From the NCBI RefSeq assembly GCF_040654195.1, contig NZ_JBFAHM010000006.1, forward strand, positions 310,001 through 374,000: a DNA stretch of 64,000 nt. Direction: 5' to 3'. The stretch's first letter is position 1; every line of letters begins with the position of its first letter. The DNA comes from Hamadaea sp013361475. GTDB taxonomy: Bacteria; Actinomycetota; Actinomycetes; Mycobacteriales; Micromonosporaceae. Positions 50,301 through 59,378 of this stretch are shown here, one piece after another. The notes under the pieces were generated by a model. It ran no database searches. It saw only the letters and a program-made list of their open reading frames with translations, and had not been told where the DNA came from. Position numbers and translations under genes: made by a program.

Positions 50301-53300
50301 GCGCCGCCGTCGCCGCCGATGATGTGGTCGCTGCCCAGGCCGCCGACGAGCAGCTTGGTCTGCGACTGCGTACCGGCGGGCAACGGGTGGTGGGTGACCG
50401 GGCGGAACGGACCGTAGCCGTCGGTGCCGTCCGGCGCGCCCACGTCGGAGGGCTCGGCGACGAGGTAGTCGTCACCGGGACCGCCGAAGATCTGGTCGGT
50501 GCCGTAGCCGCCGATCAGGACGTCGTTCGCGCCGTACCCGTTGATCGTGCCGGACTCGCCGTTGGCGGAGTGGGAGACGACCAGGTCGACGCCCGCACTG
50601 CCGTAAACCTCGTCCTGACCGCCGCCGGTGTCCACCATGTTCGTCAGACCCGTGTCACCCACGCCGTCGGCGTCCGGATCGGCCGGTACGCCTTGCGCGT
50701 ACGTGTAGATCTTGTCCGGGCCGTTGCCGCCGTTGACGCTGTCGGAGCCGGCGCCGCCGACCATGACGTTGGTGCCGTTGGCCTTGGCGTCGTCGACCAT
50801 GGCGGCCAGCGTGTCGTCACCGCCGTTGCCGTAGACGGTGTTGCCGCCGTGGCCGACCGTGATCGTGTCCACACCAGACCCACCGTCGGGGTCCTCGGCG
50901 GGCGGGGTCAGGCTCGTCCAGTTCACGACGCCGGTGAGGGTCTTGCCGCCCGCCGTCACGTCCTGGGTGGTGTAGCCGAGACCGTTGTCCCCGGCGACCG
51001 TGCCGGTACCGTCACCCGTGGTGATGGCGTCGTTGCCGCCGCCGCCGGCGACCCAGGCGGTCGCGCCGGGAGCCTCGGCGGTGACGATGGTGTCGTCGCC
51101 GGGACCGCCGTCCACGTACGCCGGACCGGTGCCGGTGCGGATCTGATCCTTGCCGTCCGAGCCGAAGACGACGGCGGTCTTGTCGAACGGGGACGCCGTG
51201 CCGTTGCCGGACGGGTCGCCGTCCCCGAGGAAGATCACGGACATCGCGGTCTTGTCGGCGTCGCTGACCGAGTAGCCCCGGCCGTCGACGACCACCCGCT
51301 TCAAATTCGGGTCCAGGAACTGCTGCGTACGCCCCAGCGCCTCGACTGCGAATCCGTCGAAGTCGTCGCTGCCGCCTGGCTCGTTGGCGTCGGCGTAGTG
51401 CAACGCGTACACCTTGACCACGTCACCGGGGTAGGTGCCGGCGGTGTTGTCCCAGGCGGAGTGCCCGCGCTGGGCCGACTTGCCGAACTTGCCCGCGAAG
51501 ACGACCAGGGTGTCCCCGCTGACGCCACCTAGTTCCGGTGGTGGCGGCGAGCAGTCGGGCTGGGCGCGGAAGTCCAGCAGGACCGCGTTGACCAGCGTGA
51601 AGCTCCACGTCTTGGAGAACAGGAACAGATCGATGGTGATGTAGACCCGCAGGAACACCGACAGCTGGCCGCTGGTGGTGAACAGGCAGATCGGGTTGGT
51701 CAGCAGCGCCTGCAGGAATTCGCTGAGGCGGAACTTCCCGTCGTTGTCCGGATCGTTCCAGGCGAACCCGACCGTCAGGCGTACGCCGCCCTCGATCCCG
51801 GCCTTCACGATGAGCAAGGTGACCTCGGCTCCCGCCGCGATCTCCCCACGCAGGGTCACGACCGGGACGGTCACGCCGTTGGCGTCGGTCGTCTTGAAGT
51901 ACAGCCCGTCGAGCAGGCTCACGGCGTTGACCGCGGTGCCGTTGGTCGCCGCCTCGATCGCGTGCCGGATCCCCTTGGTGTCCAGCCCGGCGATGAAGCG
52001 GGCGGTCACCGAGGCGCTGCCGGACAGCGTGATCATCACCGGCGGCGGCGCGTACACCGGGCCGAACGACTGCCGCCAGGAGAAGCCGAGCTCCAGCGGG
52101 CCGGAGTCGAACCCGACCAGCTCGACGTCCTGGCCCAGCAGCAGGCCGAACAGCGACCCGGGGTTGTCGAAGATCGGGAAGGTGAAGCCGATCTTCGCCG
52201 CGTTGCTCTTCTGACCGGCCGGGGCGTCGAACAGCTTCGCGCCGTTGGAGGCCCCGTCCACCTTGGACTTGACCTCTTGCGCGCTGACCGGCTGCGGGTT
52301 GTCGATCAGACTCGCCGCCGACGCCGGGGAGGCCAGGGTCGTCAGTGCCTTCGCCGGGTTGACGAAGAAGGCGCCGAGCGGAATCTTGCAGCTCGTCGTG
52401 CAGTCGGGAACGTGGTTGATGAAGTCGATCACCGCCCGGACGGTGTCCACGAACTCCAGGTTCGGGCCGCCGTTGAGGGTGCTGAACGTCTTCGCCAGCC
52501 AGATCAGGGTGATGTCGGGTCCACCGGCCGCCTTGGAGAGGTCGGACAGGACCGGGATCGGGGCGTACAGGGTGTCGATGACCGGCTGGAGCGGCCCGGT
52601 CACGGACTTCACCTTGTCCAGGACCGGCTTCAGGATCTTGCTGAAGAACGCGCCCGCGTCCAGGGCGATGTCGGAGAACTCGATGTTCAGGTTCCCCGGC
52701 ACCAGCTCGCCGGTGTGGTTGCTGATCCCCCAGCCCAGCTTGAACCGGGCGCTGATGCCCGGCAACGCCGAGCCGACCTCCGTGCTCGGATCGACCTTGG
52801 CGGTGAGCTGCCAGTCGATGGCGATCGTCGCCGTAAGGTTGGTCTTCATCAGCGAGCCGAGGTCGCCCAGCTCGGCCAGGGTCAGCTTGGCGTTCGCGTC
52901 GGCGGTGCACGGGCTCGCCGCGAAGCAGCTCTCCTCGCCCGCCGAACCCAACAGGTCGATCGCGAAGTACGCGCTCGCCAGCGGCGCGGCCGACTTCTTC
53001 TCGGCGAGCACCTGGATGAACGCGAGCTGCGCCTCCAGGTCGTCGGCGTCGAACTTGGCGCCGATCTGCAGCTCGGGCGACAGGTCGTTGCCCGAGTGCG
53101 TGGCCACGTAGAAGCCCTCGGTCCGGTCGAGGACCAGGTCGAGGTGCAGCTTCCAGCCGAGCGCGACGTGTACGCCGCCGGTGTCGCCCTTCTTCGCCTT
53201 CAGCGCCAGCCCGGGTACGCCCAGATCCAGCGGGACGTCGGTGCCCAGGCAGTCCGATCCGGCGCAGCCGTCCACAGCGGACGGATTACCGCGCTGCGTG

Positions 53301-56300
53301 GTGAGCTGGATGCGGACGGACTGCACCTCGGCGAGCGAGCAGGGTTCCGCTACGCCCTGACGGCACGCGACGTCGACGGCGAGCGCCGGATCGAGTTGCT
53401 GCATCGCGGCGGTCAACGCGGTGTCCAGGCCGTCGCTGTTGGCGGGCGCGTTGGCGAGCACCGGGCCGATGGCCGCCTTGATGTCCTCGCGCAACTGGTG
53501 GATGAAGCGCTGCCCTTGCTGGAGATCGTCACCGACCAACGGCAGTTTGCCGTCGAAGCTCGCCAGCCGGAGCGCCTCCTCCAGCTTGGCCAGGTAGCCG
53601 TCGATGCCGACGTTGAAGTCGGTCAGCTTCAGCACCAGGCTCTCCAGGCAGGGCCCGAGGTCGGGCAGCTGCGGCGTCAGGTCGAAGTCCTTGGTCGCCG
53701 TCAGCGACAGCACGTTGCTGCCCGCGGGCGGGTCGCAGTCGTTCAGGAAGATGGGCGCCCGGGCGCACAGCGCGACGTTCGCGCCGCCCACGCCGCTGCC
53801 GCAGTCCACGCCGTCGGTGGTCAGCTCCGGGCTGAGGCCGAGGAAGCCGTCCAGTACGGGCTTGTCCTCGTCCCCGCCGGTCGTCAGGCCGACCTTCAAG
53901 TTGCCCTGGACGCTCGCGTAGTCGCCCGGCTTACCGAGGTCCAGCGCCAACGGGCCGACCCTCGCGGCCAGCGCCACCTGGTCGGCCGCGACCGACACAG
54001 TCACCCCGGCGTGCGAGGAGTGGTCGAGCAGCGGGGCCGCGTCCAGGGTCAACGGCAGCAGCAGGCCGAGGCTCGCCTCGCCGGTGACGTCCAGCGCCAC
54101 CGTGCCCGACGAGTCGAGGCTGACCAGGTCGCCCGCGCCCGACCAGGCGAAGGTCAGCGGCGTACCGGTGTGGAACTTGCGCTTCCAGTCCAGCCCGATA
54201 CGCAGGTATGGGCCACCCTCCCGCTGATCGAGGGCGAAGCTCAGGCCGCTGCCCTCGCCGATGGTCTTGTTGACCATGTCGAGCGCGTCCTGCAGGGTCT
54301 CCGGCGGATTGGCCAGCAGCCGGTCGACCGCCTCGGCCAGTTCCGGGCGGACGGCGTACGCGGCCCCGGCCTCCGGCGTCGCCGACCCGGCCGCCGCGAT
54401 CCGCAGGGTCTGGTCGTCGACGACGTCGAGAATCCGGTACGCCTTCGTCCCGATGACGACGGTGCGGTCCTTGAGACGCAGCGGGAACTTGGAGGTCGCG
54501 TCCCGGCTGGTGTCCTTCAGCAGGAAGTTGGAGTTCTCGGCGGTGTAGCTGACCGAGGTGCCGACGCCGCTCTCGTCGCTGCCCATCATCTCCCGGGGCG
54601 ACTTGCCGAGCAGCGGGATCTTCTGATCCATGATGCCGCTGCCGCCGTTGGCCGCAGCCAGCGCCTGGTTGATCAGCTTGATCGCCTCGACGACCGTCCC
54701 GAACAACGCGTTCGGGTCGTCGGGGTTGAAGTCGAGCGAGTAGAGCCCGTCGAGGTTGGTCGCGTTGATCACCGGATCGCCGCCGGCGGTCTGGCTGAAC
54801 GTCGCGCTGATGCCCTCGCCGAGGACGCCGGTGTCGCCCGGCACGGTCAGCCGTACCGATCCACTGGTGCGTACCGACGAGGTGACGTTGAGCAGGCCGG
54901 CCGGATCCGCCTGGAGCTTCTGGAACAGCGCGCCCAGGCTGAGATCCTGGGCCTGCTTGAACTTCACGCTCAGCATGGCGGGCGCGGCGGCGGCCTTGCC
55001 GACGGCGAGCGAGCCGTTCACGCGTACCTTGAGGAAGCCGACCTTGGTGTAGAAGTCGATCGCCGAGGTGATCGGGAAGTCGGCGGTGAACAGCGGAGTG
55101 TTCGGGTCGGTCCGCAGCAGCACCCGGTCGGCGTTCGCGGTGGCGTCGCCGACGTTGTCCCGCAGGTCGAGGACCAGCGTGATCGCGGCGGTGTAGGCCG
55201 GCTTGACCTGCGCCAGGCTCGCCTGCGCGTTCGCCGTACGCAGACCGGTCTTCTTGCCGTCGTCCAGCGTCTGGGTGAACGAGTCGCCGAGTTGCACGGC
55301 GCCGATGTGCGGGTCGGAACTGCTGATGACCCAGCTGCTGTCGTCACCGGGACGGCCGCCGATCCACTCGCCGGTCAGCGTCACCGTCGTCGCCGTGTTG
55401 TCCTGCACGGTTCCGGCCGAGGTGCCGGCCACCACCCGCTGGCCCTTCAACGCCCCCGGGGTGAACCGGTTGGTGGGCACGGAGAATCCACTCGGGGTGA
55501 ACGTCGCGCCCTTGCCCGAGACGCTCGCCGCACCCGGGTCCAGCGCGATCGCCGAGCCGGGCGTACGCGCCAACGCCAGCGAGAAGGCGAGCTTGTCGTC
55601 GGCGAACGACATCGGCGTCGACCCGAGCAGCCCTTCGTCCGACAGGAGCTTCAGCAACTGCTGCAGCGAGGTGAACCGGGGCTGACCGGCCCGGGCCGGG
55701 TCGTCGGTGCCGGGGACGAAGTCGGGGTCCTCCGGTTTGGGGTAGGTGTGCTTCTTGAGGAACGCCGTGACCTTCTCGTTGACCGCGACCGCGTCGGCGT
55801 ACGTGCCGCGCAGGAACGGCAGGTTGAGATTGCCCGCCGCCTTGCTGCCCTGCACACCCGACAGGAACGTGGCGAGCTGAGCCAGCCCCGCCGCCAAGTC
55901 GAGCGGGCTCATGTTCTTGAACTTGGCGATCGTGCCGTCCAGCCCCGACGTGCCGATGGTCGGCTGGCCGGTGCTGACGTCGGGCCAGCTGACCGTGACG
56001 GTCGCGTCCAGGCTCGGCAGCCCGACCGGTGCGCCGCTCGCGGCCGCCCCGAGCTTGATCGTGGCGGCGATCGAGCCCGGCCCGGCCTCCGTCGCGTCGT
56101 CGGAGATCTTGCCGCCACCGGCGCCGTCCAACGCCGCCGTGACCAGGCCGGTCAGCGAGCCGGGTGAGCTGAGTTCACCGCCGGTGCCGAAGGCGAGCTT
56201 GCCGTCGCCGTTCGGGTCGTTCAGGCGTACCAGCAGGTGGGCCGAGGCCGAGAGGGTCGTGCCCGGCTGGAGCGCGACCTCCAGGATGCCCACGGACGCC

Positions 56301-56884
56301 GTCGCCTTGTCCAGATCGGACCGGAAGTGGGCGACGGCGTCGATGTCGAGCCGCGGCGCGTCGGCGTCACGGACCAGATAGGTGGTCGTGCCGTCGGAGC
56401 GGGCCTTGAGCCGCAGCGTCGCCCAGCCGGTGACGGTGACGGCCTGCCCGGCGGTGATCCCCGCGGCCGCGAAGTCCTTCCCGGTGACCTCGCGCTTGGC
56501 GGAGAGCTGGAGATCCAGTTCGTGGACCCCGTTGGTCTCCGTGACGGTGCTCGTCAGGCGCACGCCACCGCCGAGATCGCGGTCGCTGTTGGTCAGCCCG
56601 TACGCGGTCAGCCCGTCCGACGCCGCCTGCACGAGGTGATCGGCGTCCACGAGCGACCCGGCGCTGACGCCGAGCATGGGCAGCGGCTGAGCCAGCTGCC
56701 CCACCTTGCTCAGGCCGTTCGCCCAGCCGGCCGTGTCCGTCACGACCTGCCGGAGGCCCGTCTCCCAGGTCGGCGGATCGGCGTGCGCGGGCGCGCCGGT
56801 CACCACCACCGCCACCGGAGTCACCAGAACCAGCGCCAGCACTGCCCTGAGGGCGCTGGTCAGCCGGGATCTCCCCATCCCCAT
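47303..56884 (-). CDS. Giant secreted RTX-repeat (calcium-binding) protein, 3193 residues
   Basis: The N-terminal signal peptide (about 1-35, ending GAPAHA-D) points to Sec export. Residues about 40-1780 are a long repetitive beta-rich region without recognised domains, with many LxGLxxLSLD-like and GDxxxV pieces. From about 1905 to 3110 there are dozens of GGxGxDxxx RTX nonapeptides (GGPGDDTIV, YGNGGDDTL, GGDGADILYGG), which fold into parallel beta-rolls on Ca2+ binding. No C-terminal type I signal, LPXTG or membrane anchor is seen, so it is probably released or held non-covalently. Likely an adhesin, S-layer-like or matrix protein. ATG 56884 or 56878. Confidence 0.88.
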   Translation of the reverse strand: MGMGRSRLTSALRAVLALVLVTPVAVVVTGAPAHADPPTWETGLRQVVTDTAGWANGLSKVGQLAQPLPMLGVSAGSLVDADHLVQAASDGLTAYGLTNSDRDLGGGVRLTSTVTETNGVHELDLQLSAKREVTGKDFAAAGITAGQAVTVTGWATLRLKARSDGTTTYLVRDADAPRLDIDAVAHFRSDLDKATASVGILEVALQPGTTLSASAHLLVRLNDPNGDGKLAFGTGGELSSPGSLTGLVTAALDGAGGGKISDDATEAGPGSIAATIKLGAAASGAPVGLPSLDATVTVSWPDVSTGQPTIGTSGLDGTIAKFKNMSPLDLAAGLAQLATFLSGVQGSKAAGNLNLPFLRGTYADAVAVNEKVTAFLKKHTYPKPEDPDFVPGTDDPARAGQPRFTSLQQLLKLLSDEGLLGSTPMSFADDKLAFSLALARTPGSAIALDPGAASVSGKGATFTPSGFSVPTNRFTPGALKGQRVVAGTSAGTVQDNTATTVTLTGEWIGGRPGDDSSWVISSSDPHIGAVQLGDSFTQTLDDGKKTGLRTANAQASLAQVKPAYTAAITLVLDLRDNVGDATANADRVLLRTDPNTPLFTADFPITSAIDFYTKVGFLKVRVNGSLAVGKAAAAPAMLSVKFKQAQDLSLGALFQKLQADPAGLLNVTSSVRTSGSVRLTVPGDTGVLGEGISATFSQTAGGDPVINATNLDGLYSLDFNPDDPNALFGTVVEAIKLINQALAAANGGSGIMDQKIPLLGKSPREMMGSDESGVGTSVSYTAENSNFLLKDTSRDATSKFPLRLKDRTVVIGTKAYRILDVVDDQTLRIAAAGSATPEAGAAYAVRPELAEAVDRLLANPPETLQDALDMVNKTIGEGSGLSFALDQREGGPYLRIGLDWKRKFHTGTPLTFAWSGAGDLVSLDSSGTVALDVTGEASLGLLLPLTLDAAPLLDHSSHAGVTVSVAADQVALAARVGPLALDLGKPGDYASVQGNLKVGLTTGGDEDKPVLDGFLGLSPELTTDGVDCGSGVGGANVALCARAPIFLNDCDPPAGSNVLSLTATKDFDLTPQLPDLGPCLESLVLKLTDFNVGIDGYLAKLEEALRLASFDGKLPLVGDDLQQGQRFIHQLREDIKAAIGPVLANAPANSDGLDTALTAAMQQLDPALAVDVACRQGVAEPCSLAEVQSVRIQLTTQRGNPSAVDGCAGSDCLGTDVPLDLGVPGLALKAKKGDTGGVHVALGWKLHLDLVLDRTEGFYVATHSGNDLSPELQIGAKFDADDLEAQLAFIQVLAEKKSAAPLASAYFAIDLLGSAGEESCFAASPCTADANAKLTLAELGDLGSLMKTNLTATIAIDWQLTAKVDPSTEVGSALPGISARFKLGWGISNHTGELVPGNLNIEFSDIALDAGAFFSKILKPVLDKVKSVTGPLQPVIDTLYAPIPVLSDLSKAAGGPDITLIWLAKTFSTLNGGPNLEFVDTVRAVIDFINHVPDCTTSCKIPLGAFFVNPAKALTTLASPASAASLIDNPQPVSAQEVKSKVDGASNGAKLFDAPAGQKSNAAKIGFTFPIFDNPGSLFGLLLGQDVELVGFDSGPLELGFSWRQSFGPVYAPPPVMITLSGSASVTARFIAGLDTKGIRHAIEAATNGTAVNAVSLLDGLYFKTTDANGVTVPVVTLRGEIAAGAEVTLLIVKAGIEGGVRLTVGFAWNDPDNDGKFRLSEFLQALLTNPICLFTTSGQLSVFLRVYITIDLFLFSKTWSFTLVNAVLLDFRAQPDCSPPPPELGGVSGDTLVVFAGKFGKSAQRGHSAWDNTAGTYPGDVVKVYALHYADANEPGGSDDFDGFAVEALGRTQQFLDPNLKRVVVDGRGYSVSDADKTAMSVIFLGDGDPSGNGTASPFDKTAVVFGSDGKDQIRTGTGPAYVDGGPGDDTIVTAEAPGATAWVAGGGGNDAITTGDGTGTVAGDNGLGYTTQDVTAGGKTLTGVVNWTSLTPPAEDPDGGSGVDTITVGHGGNTVYGNGGDDTLAAMVDDAKANGTNVMVGGAGSDSVNGGNGPDKIYTYAQGVPADPDADGVGDTGLTNMVDTGGGQDEVYGSAGVDLVVSHSANGESGTINGYGANDVLIGGYGTDQIFGGPGDDYLVAEPSDVGAPDGTDGYGPFRPVTHHPLPAGTQSQTKLLVGGLGSDHIIGGDGGATIFGDKHLTAEACADSATFAQPVPAVQGSADLILGGAGVEVVTAGGGDDRADLGSGADRACGQLGDDILALGGDDDKAWGGDGVDQVFGDAGLDTVYGNAGNDGLYGGGDVDTVEGNDGGDQIYGGDGADILYGGSRAAGETDQGADYVYGEEGADRIVGDNGTPADGDSGAYPLDLNGTTPAAGAGDVLHGGAQDDRIYGGLGDDLVTGDGDQDQIEGNNGADTVSGGDGDDQIIGGSSEEASAGVGRPDGSDILVGDADDDLIAGDNAKFTDGTVARIVAGRAVPQRAITLLDLGLNPVAGTSAGDYVAGLGSDDVLLGQGGPDRVLGGAGADYAEGGPGSDWVEGDLGDDDLVGGSSTVDNAVSGTGQPDAADALFGGPNSDVILGDNGAILRPLAGEPAAAVTARLAADGSAYLPRVISLLDRGNADPLRHGGDRISGGDGVDLAYGQDGDDALTGDGDADYLEGNGGVDTLRGDLPLGAAGHSTVTPLPVQPWPGAAGPAGDLVGTGTPDGQDDLIGGSSAAGFRDGADVVEGDGGDDVILGDNGSLLRTVLDGKEKVYAERYATGADLTNATVVRTHDPALPGPSTRFCTTAQATCEPNGAWGADQLYGDGGNDGIWGQDGDDTVWGGSGDDDLFGELGSDTIYGEAGEDAIVGDRGGLMNQYLNADDVATLGFTMTLSSVPQETFTGFRLGAYDRRADLRHDTDGDVWIGSPTDPAMPHNGLTEGGFDLIRGGSGNDDIHGGWGDDVINGDSGGDDIFGAAGSDVLWGGKGCDPVLDAATPDCLVNGVFTASARGTDDRFVDHVFGGSGESLDEGFGSDVLDVKPRGVFADCQPGRWPTEVNGVTRDPCLWFQWTNMTDASDADNQHHQGTDWIYGGWDRDVLEADVAQNGPSAGDRLLDWNGAYNLYLHCNAAYGGYNDVRQHSPAMQDFITRLAWASGAGRTAADIGTVGTSAFGELAFTYVDDTGDHGAGKAYPGSPGHFSDPVSCTD

Positions 56885-56948
56885 GTCGACCGTCCGATCG
56901 CACCGCGGCCGTCAGGACTGTCCACTGAGGCCGATCAATGAAGTAGTG

Positions 56949-56964
56949 AGGCATGTATATGCCT
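56949..56964. promoter_or_regulatory. Inverted repeat upstream of RTX gene
   Basis: AGGCAT-N4-ATGCCT, perfect, lies 65 bp before the RTX start in the 283-bp divergent intergenic region (56885-57167). No other gene is seen in that region. Operator function is only a suggestion. Confidence 0.35.
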
Positions 56965-57167
56965 TCGGCGGATCAGATCATCGGGGCGTCACTGGGAGCC
57001 AGCTCCATGTCGGATGCGAGACAGCAGAACGCGACGTTCGGACCACTCTCTGTCACGGCTACTCTCCGCGAACGGACGGCGCGGTCGAACTGGTCAGGTG
57101 TCAATCTCCGGCTGACTGGGTATCGGTCGGCGAGCACGGGGGCCGTTCGCAAAGAGAGGAGTGCGTC

Positions 57168-57413
57168 GTGGGTATCGGTGCCAGCATCTTCCTGCTCGCC
57201 GTCGGCGCGATCCTGACCTTCGCGCTGAATGTCAGCATCGCCGGAATCGATCTCGACGCCGTCGGCTGGATCCTCATGGCGGCCGGCGCCCTGGGCCTGG
57301 TCATCACGTCCATCTTCTGGAGCAACCGTCGGTCGCGGACCACGGTGGCCGAGGAGCCGGTCGAGTACCACCGGGTCGAGGAGCGCTCGGACGTTCCGCC
57401 GCCGGTCCGGTGA
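57168..57413 (+). CDS. DUF6458-like small membrane protein
   Basis: 81 residues from GTG 57168, 7 nt after AGAGAGGA. The start GIGASIFLLAVGAILTFAL and VGWILMAAGALGLVITSIFW (two helices) match the DUF6458 family, common in actinobacteria, function unknown. A 30-residue polar tail rich in Glu/Val/Arg follows. Single gene. Confidence 0.85.
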   Translation: MGIGASIFLLAVGAILTFALNVSIAGIDLDAVGWILMAAGALGLVITSIFWSNRRSRTTVAEEPVEYHRVEERSDVPPPVR

Positions 57414-57533
57414 CGAGGCCGATTCACTGACCGCGGCCGGCGTACCTCGAGGGGAGTACGCCGGCCGCATCGTTTTCCAGCGGAAAGCCCCCTCCGTCCA
57501 GGCGGCTCCGAGCGTGTTCGTAGTGTGCCCGTC

Positions 57534-58040
57534 ATGCCACCCGGCCCTGAGCAGTCGTTCCGCGACTACGTGCACGCGCGTGTCGCGGCGCTGTCGCGGG
57601 CGGCGTACCTGCTCACCGGCGACGCCCACCTCGCCGAAGACCTCGTGCAGCAGACCCTGGTGCAGGTCGCCTCCCGGTGGGAGCGGATCGTGGCCGGCGG
57701 CGACCCGGACGCGTACGTGCGCCGAGTCCTCTACCACCAGCACGTGTCCTGGTGGCGACGATGGCGGCGGGAACCCGTCCCGGTCGACCGGCTCCCCGAC
57801 ACCGCCGGGCCGCTCCCCGACGTCGAGCTGACCGTCGCCGTCCGGCAGGCCCTGGCCAAACTCACCCCGAAGCAGCGGGCGGTGCTCGTCCTGCGCTACT
57901 TCGAAGACCTCACCGAAGCCCAGGCCGCGACGGTGCTCGGGGTCGGCGTCGGCACCGTCAAGAGTCAGACCCGCGACGCCCTCGCCCGGCTGCGCGTCCT
58001 CGCCCCCGACCTGGCCGAGCTGCAGGAGGTGGCCCCATGA
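57534..58040 (+). CDS. SigE-type ECF sigma factor
   Basis: 168 residues. Region 2 (about 10-75; LSRAAYLLTGDAHLAEDLVQQTL, DAYVRRVLYHQHVSWWRR) and region 4 (about 100-155; LTPKQRAVLVLRYFEDLTEAQAA, GVGVGTVKSQTRDALARLR) are those of the actinobacterial SigE/SigM-like group. A TAGTGT box 7 nt before ATG 57534 and the lack of a ribosome site suggest a leaderless mRNA. Its stop overlaps the start of the membrane partner (ATGA). Confidence 0.9.
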   Translation: MPPGPEQSFRDYVHARVAALSRAAYLLTGDAHLAEDLVQQTLVQVASRWERIVAGGDPDAYVRRVLYHQHVSWWRRWRREPVPVDRLPDTAGPLPDVELTVAVRQALAKLTPKQRAVLVLRYFEDLTEAQAATVLGVGVGTVKSQTRDALARLRVLAPDLAELQEVAP

Positions 58041-59332
58041 CGACCCGGCTGGCGCAGGCGCTCCACGACGCCGCGGAGACGGCCCCCGGCGTACGCCTGC
58101 CCGACGACCTGTGGCGCCGGGGACGCCACACCCGGCGACGTCGCCGAATCCTCGCCGGCCTCCTCTGCCTGCTGATCGTCGCCACCCTCGCCTGGTTCCC
58201 CGTACGCGGCCGCACCGAGACCGGCTTCGCCGGCGGCGGACCGGACGTGCTGCCCAAGTCGGTGGCCGAGCCGTATCTGTGGCAGCAGACCTTCGACGCC
58301 GCTCCCAACGGGCCGGTGAAGCTCGCGTTCACCACTGGGCACAGCCTCAACTTCGAGACAGCGGTGGTGCTCGTCGGACGGGACGACTCCTACCGCCTCA
58401 TCTACCTCAACCCCGGTCAGGACATGGGCAGCCTGTCGCCCGACGGCCGCTACCTGCTTCGGCAGAACCTCCTCGACCTCACCACGGGGCAGGTGCGGAT
58501 GCTGTCGCAGCCGATCTGGGCGATGAACCTCACCCCGGTCTGGGCTCCGGACAGCCGTACGGCGGTCGCCGTGATCGACCGCGACGACGGCGTCCTCACC
58601 TACGGGCCGAACAACGAGCAGCTCAACGATCCGTCGCACCCCGACGACGTCGTCCTCGTGGACGTCGCGACCGGGAAACTGCGTACGCTGCTCACCGCCG
58701 ACACCGACAATGCATGGGGCGCTTCGTTCTCGCCGGACGGCAGCCGGATCGCGATGGTCCTCGGCAAGGAGGGCAAGGACTATCGGTTCGTCGTCGTCGA
58801 CGTGGCCACCGGTGCGGTGCAGGCCGACCTGCCGCTCAGCGACCGGCAGCGGCTGGCCGGACCCGCCGCCTTCAGCCCGGACGGCGCGTCCGTCCTGCTG
58901 GCGTACGGCGAGCGGTGCGGTTGGTGGCTGTACTGCGGAGACCAGACGTTCCACCTGCAGCGGCTGGACCTCGCCAGCCGCCGGATCACCGACGAACCCG
59001 CCCGGTTCACCGGCTGGCCCGACGCGGTGGCCTGGCGCGACGGATCGCCGATCCTCCAGACATCCGGCGACGCGGAGAACTCGTGCCGGTCGATCATCCT
59101 CACGCCGGGGCCGGCACAGGAGCTGCCGATCCAGGTCGGCCGCCACGGCTGCGGCACCTGGGCACGTGACCTGCTGGAACACGGCCGCCTCGACGGTCCC
59201 GCGATCGGGCCGTCGCCATGGGCGGCGCAGTGGTGGGCGTACCTCCTCGTCGCCGTACCGGCGCTCGTGCTGGCGGCAGTGCTCTATCGCCGCTTCCGGC
59301 GCCGCTGGTTCGGCCCGCGCCTGCCGGCATGA
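58037..59332 (+). CDS. Membrane-anchored beta-propeller protein, sigma-factor partner
   Basis: 431 residues. A cytoplasmic N-terminus (about 1-35; ALHDAAETAPGVRLPDDLWRRGRHTRRRRR), one helix (about 37-55), an extracytoplasmic TolB/WD40-like propeller (about 75-385; MGSLSPDGRYLL, GASFSPDGSRIAMV, AAFSPDGASVLLAY), and a second helix near the C-terminus (about 398-417). Coupling to the sigma gene and the short cytoplasmic segment suggest an anti-sigma sensor, though no ZAS motif is present. It ends at a terminator hairpin. Confidence 0.78.
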   Translation: MTTRLAQALHDAAETAPGVRLPDDLWRRGRHTRRRRRILAGLLCLLIVATLAWFPVRGRTETGFAGGGPDVLPKSVAEPYLWQQTFDAAPNGPVKLAFTTGHSLNFETAVVLVGRDDSYRLIYLNPGQDMGSLSPDGRYLLRQNLLDLTTGQVRMLSQPIWAMNLTPVWAPDSRTAVAVIDRDDGVLTYGPNNEQLNDPSHPDDVVLVDVATGKLRTLLTADTDNAWGASFSPDGSRIAMVLGKEGKDYRFVVVDVATGAVQADLPLSDRQRLAGPAAFSPDGASVLLAYGERCGWWLYCGDQTFHLQRLDLASRRITDEPARFTGWPDAVAWRDGSPILQTSGDAENSCRSIILTPGPAQELPIQVGRHGCGTWARDLLEHGRLDGPAIGPSPWAAQWWAYLLVAVPALVLAAVLYRRFRRRWFGPRLPA

Positions 59333-59369
59333 CGAAGGGCCGGCCCCATCCGGCGGCCGGCCCTTCGTC
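59331..59369. terminator. Bidirectional terminator
   Basis: GACGAAGGGCCGGC-N11-GCCGGCCCTTCGTC, a perfect 14-bp stem. It overlaps the propeller-gene stop and precedes the 3' end of the convergent WXG-like operon. Confidence 0.85.
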
Positions 59370-59378
59370 GTGGGCGAG

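Noticed and set aside
48000..51150. Periodic short repeats that could suggest a CRISPR or DNA-level tandem array
   Set aside because: The period is the RTX nonapeptide (27 bp) and the variation is synonymous; it is explained by the protein.
47333..56167. Two antisense open frames of about 1400 codons each opposite the RTX gene
   Set aside because: They are Arg/Val/Asp-rich complements of the RTX and beta-rich repeats, have no motifs, and arise from GC-rich codon bias.
57168..59332. The DUF6458 gene as part of the sigma/propeller operon
   Set aside because: There is a gap of about 120 bp with a separate leaderless-type promoter before the sigma gene.
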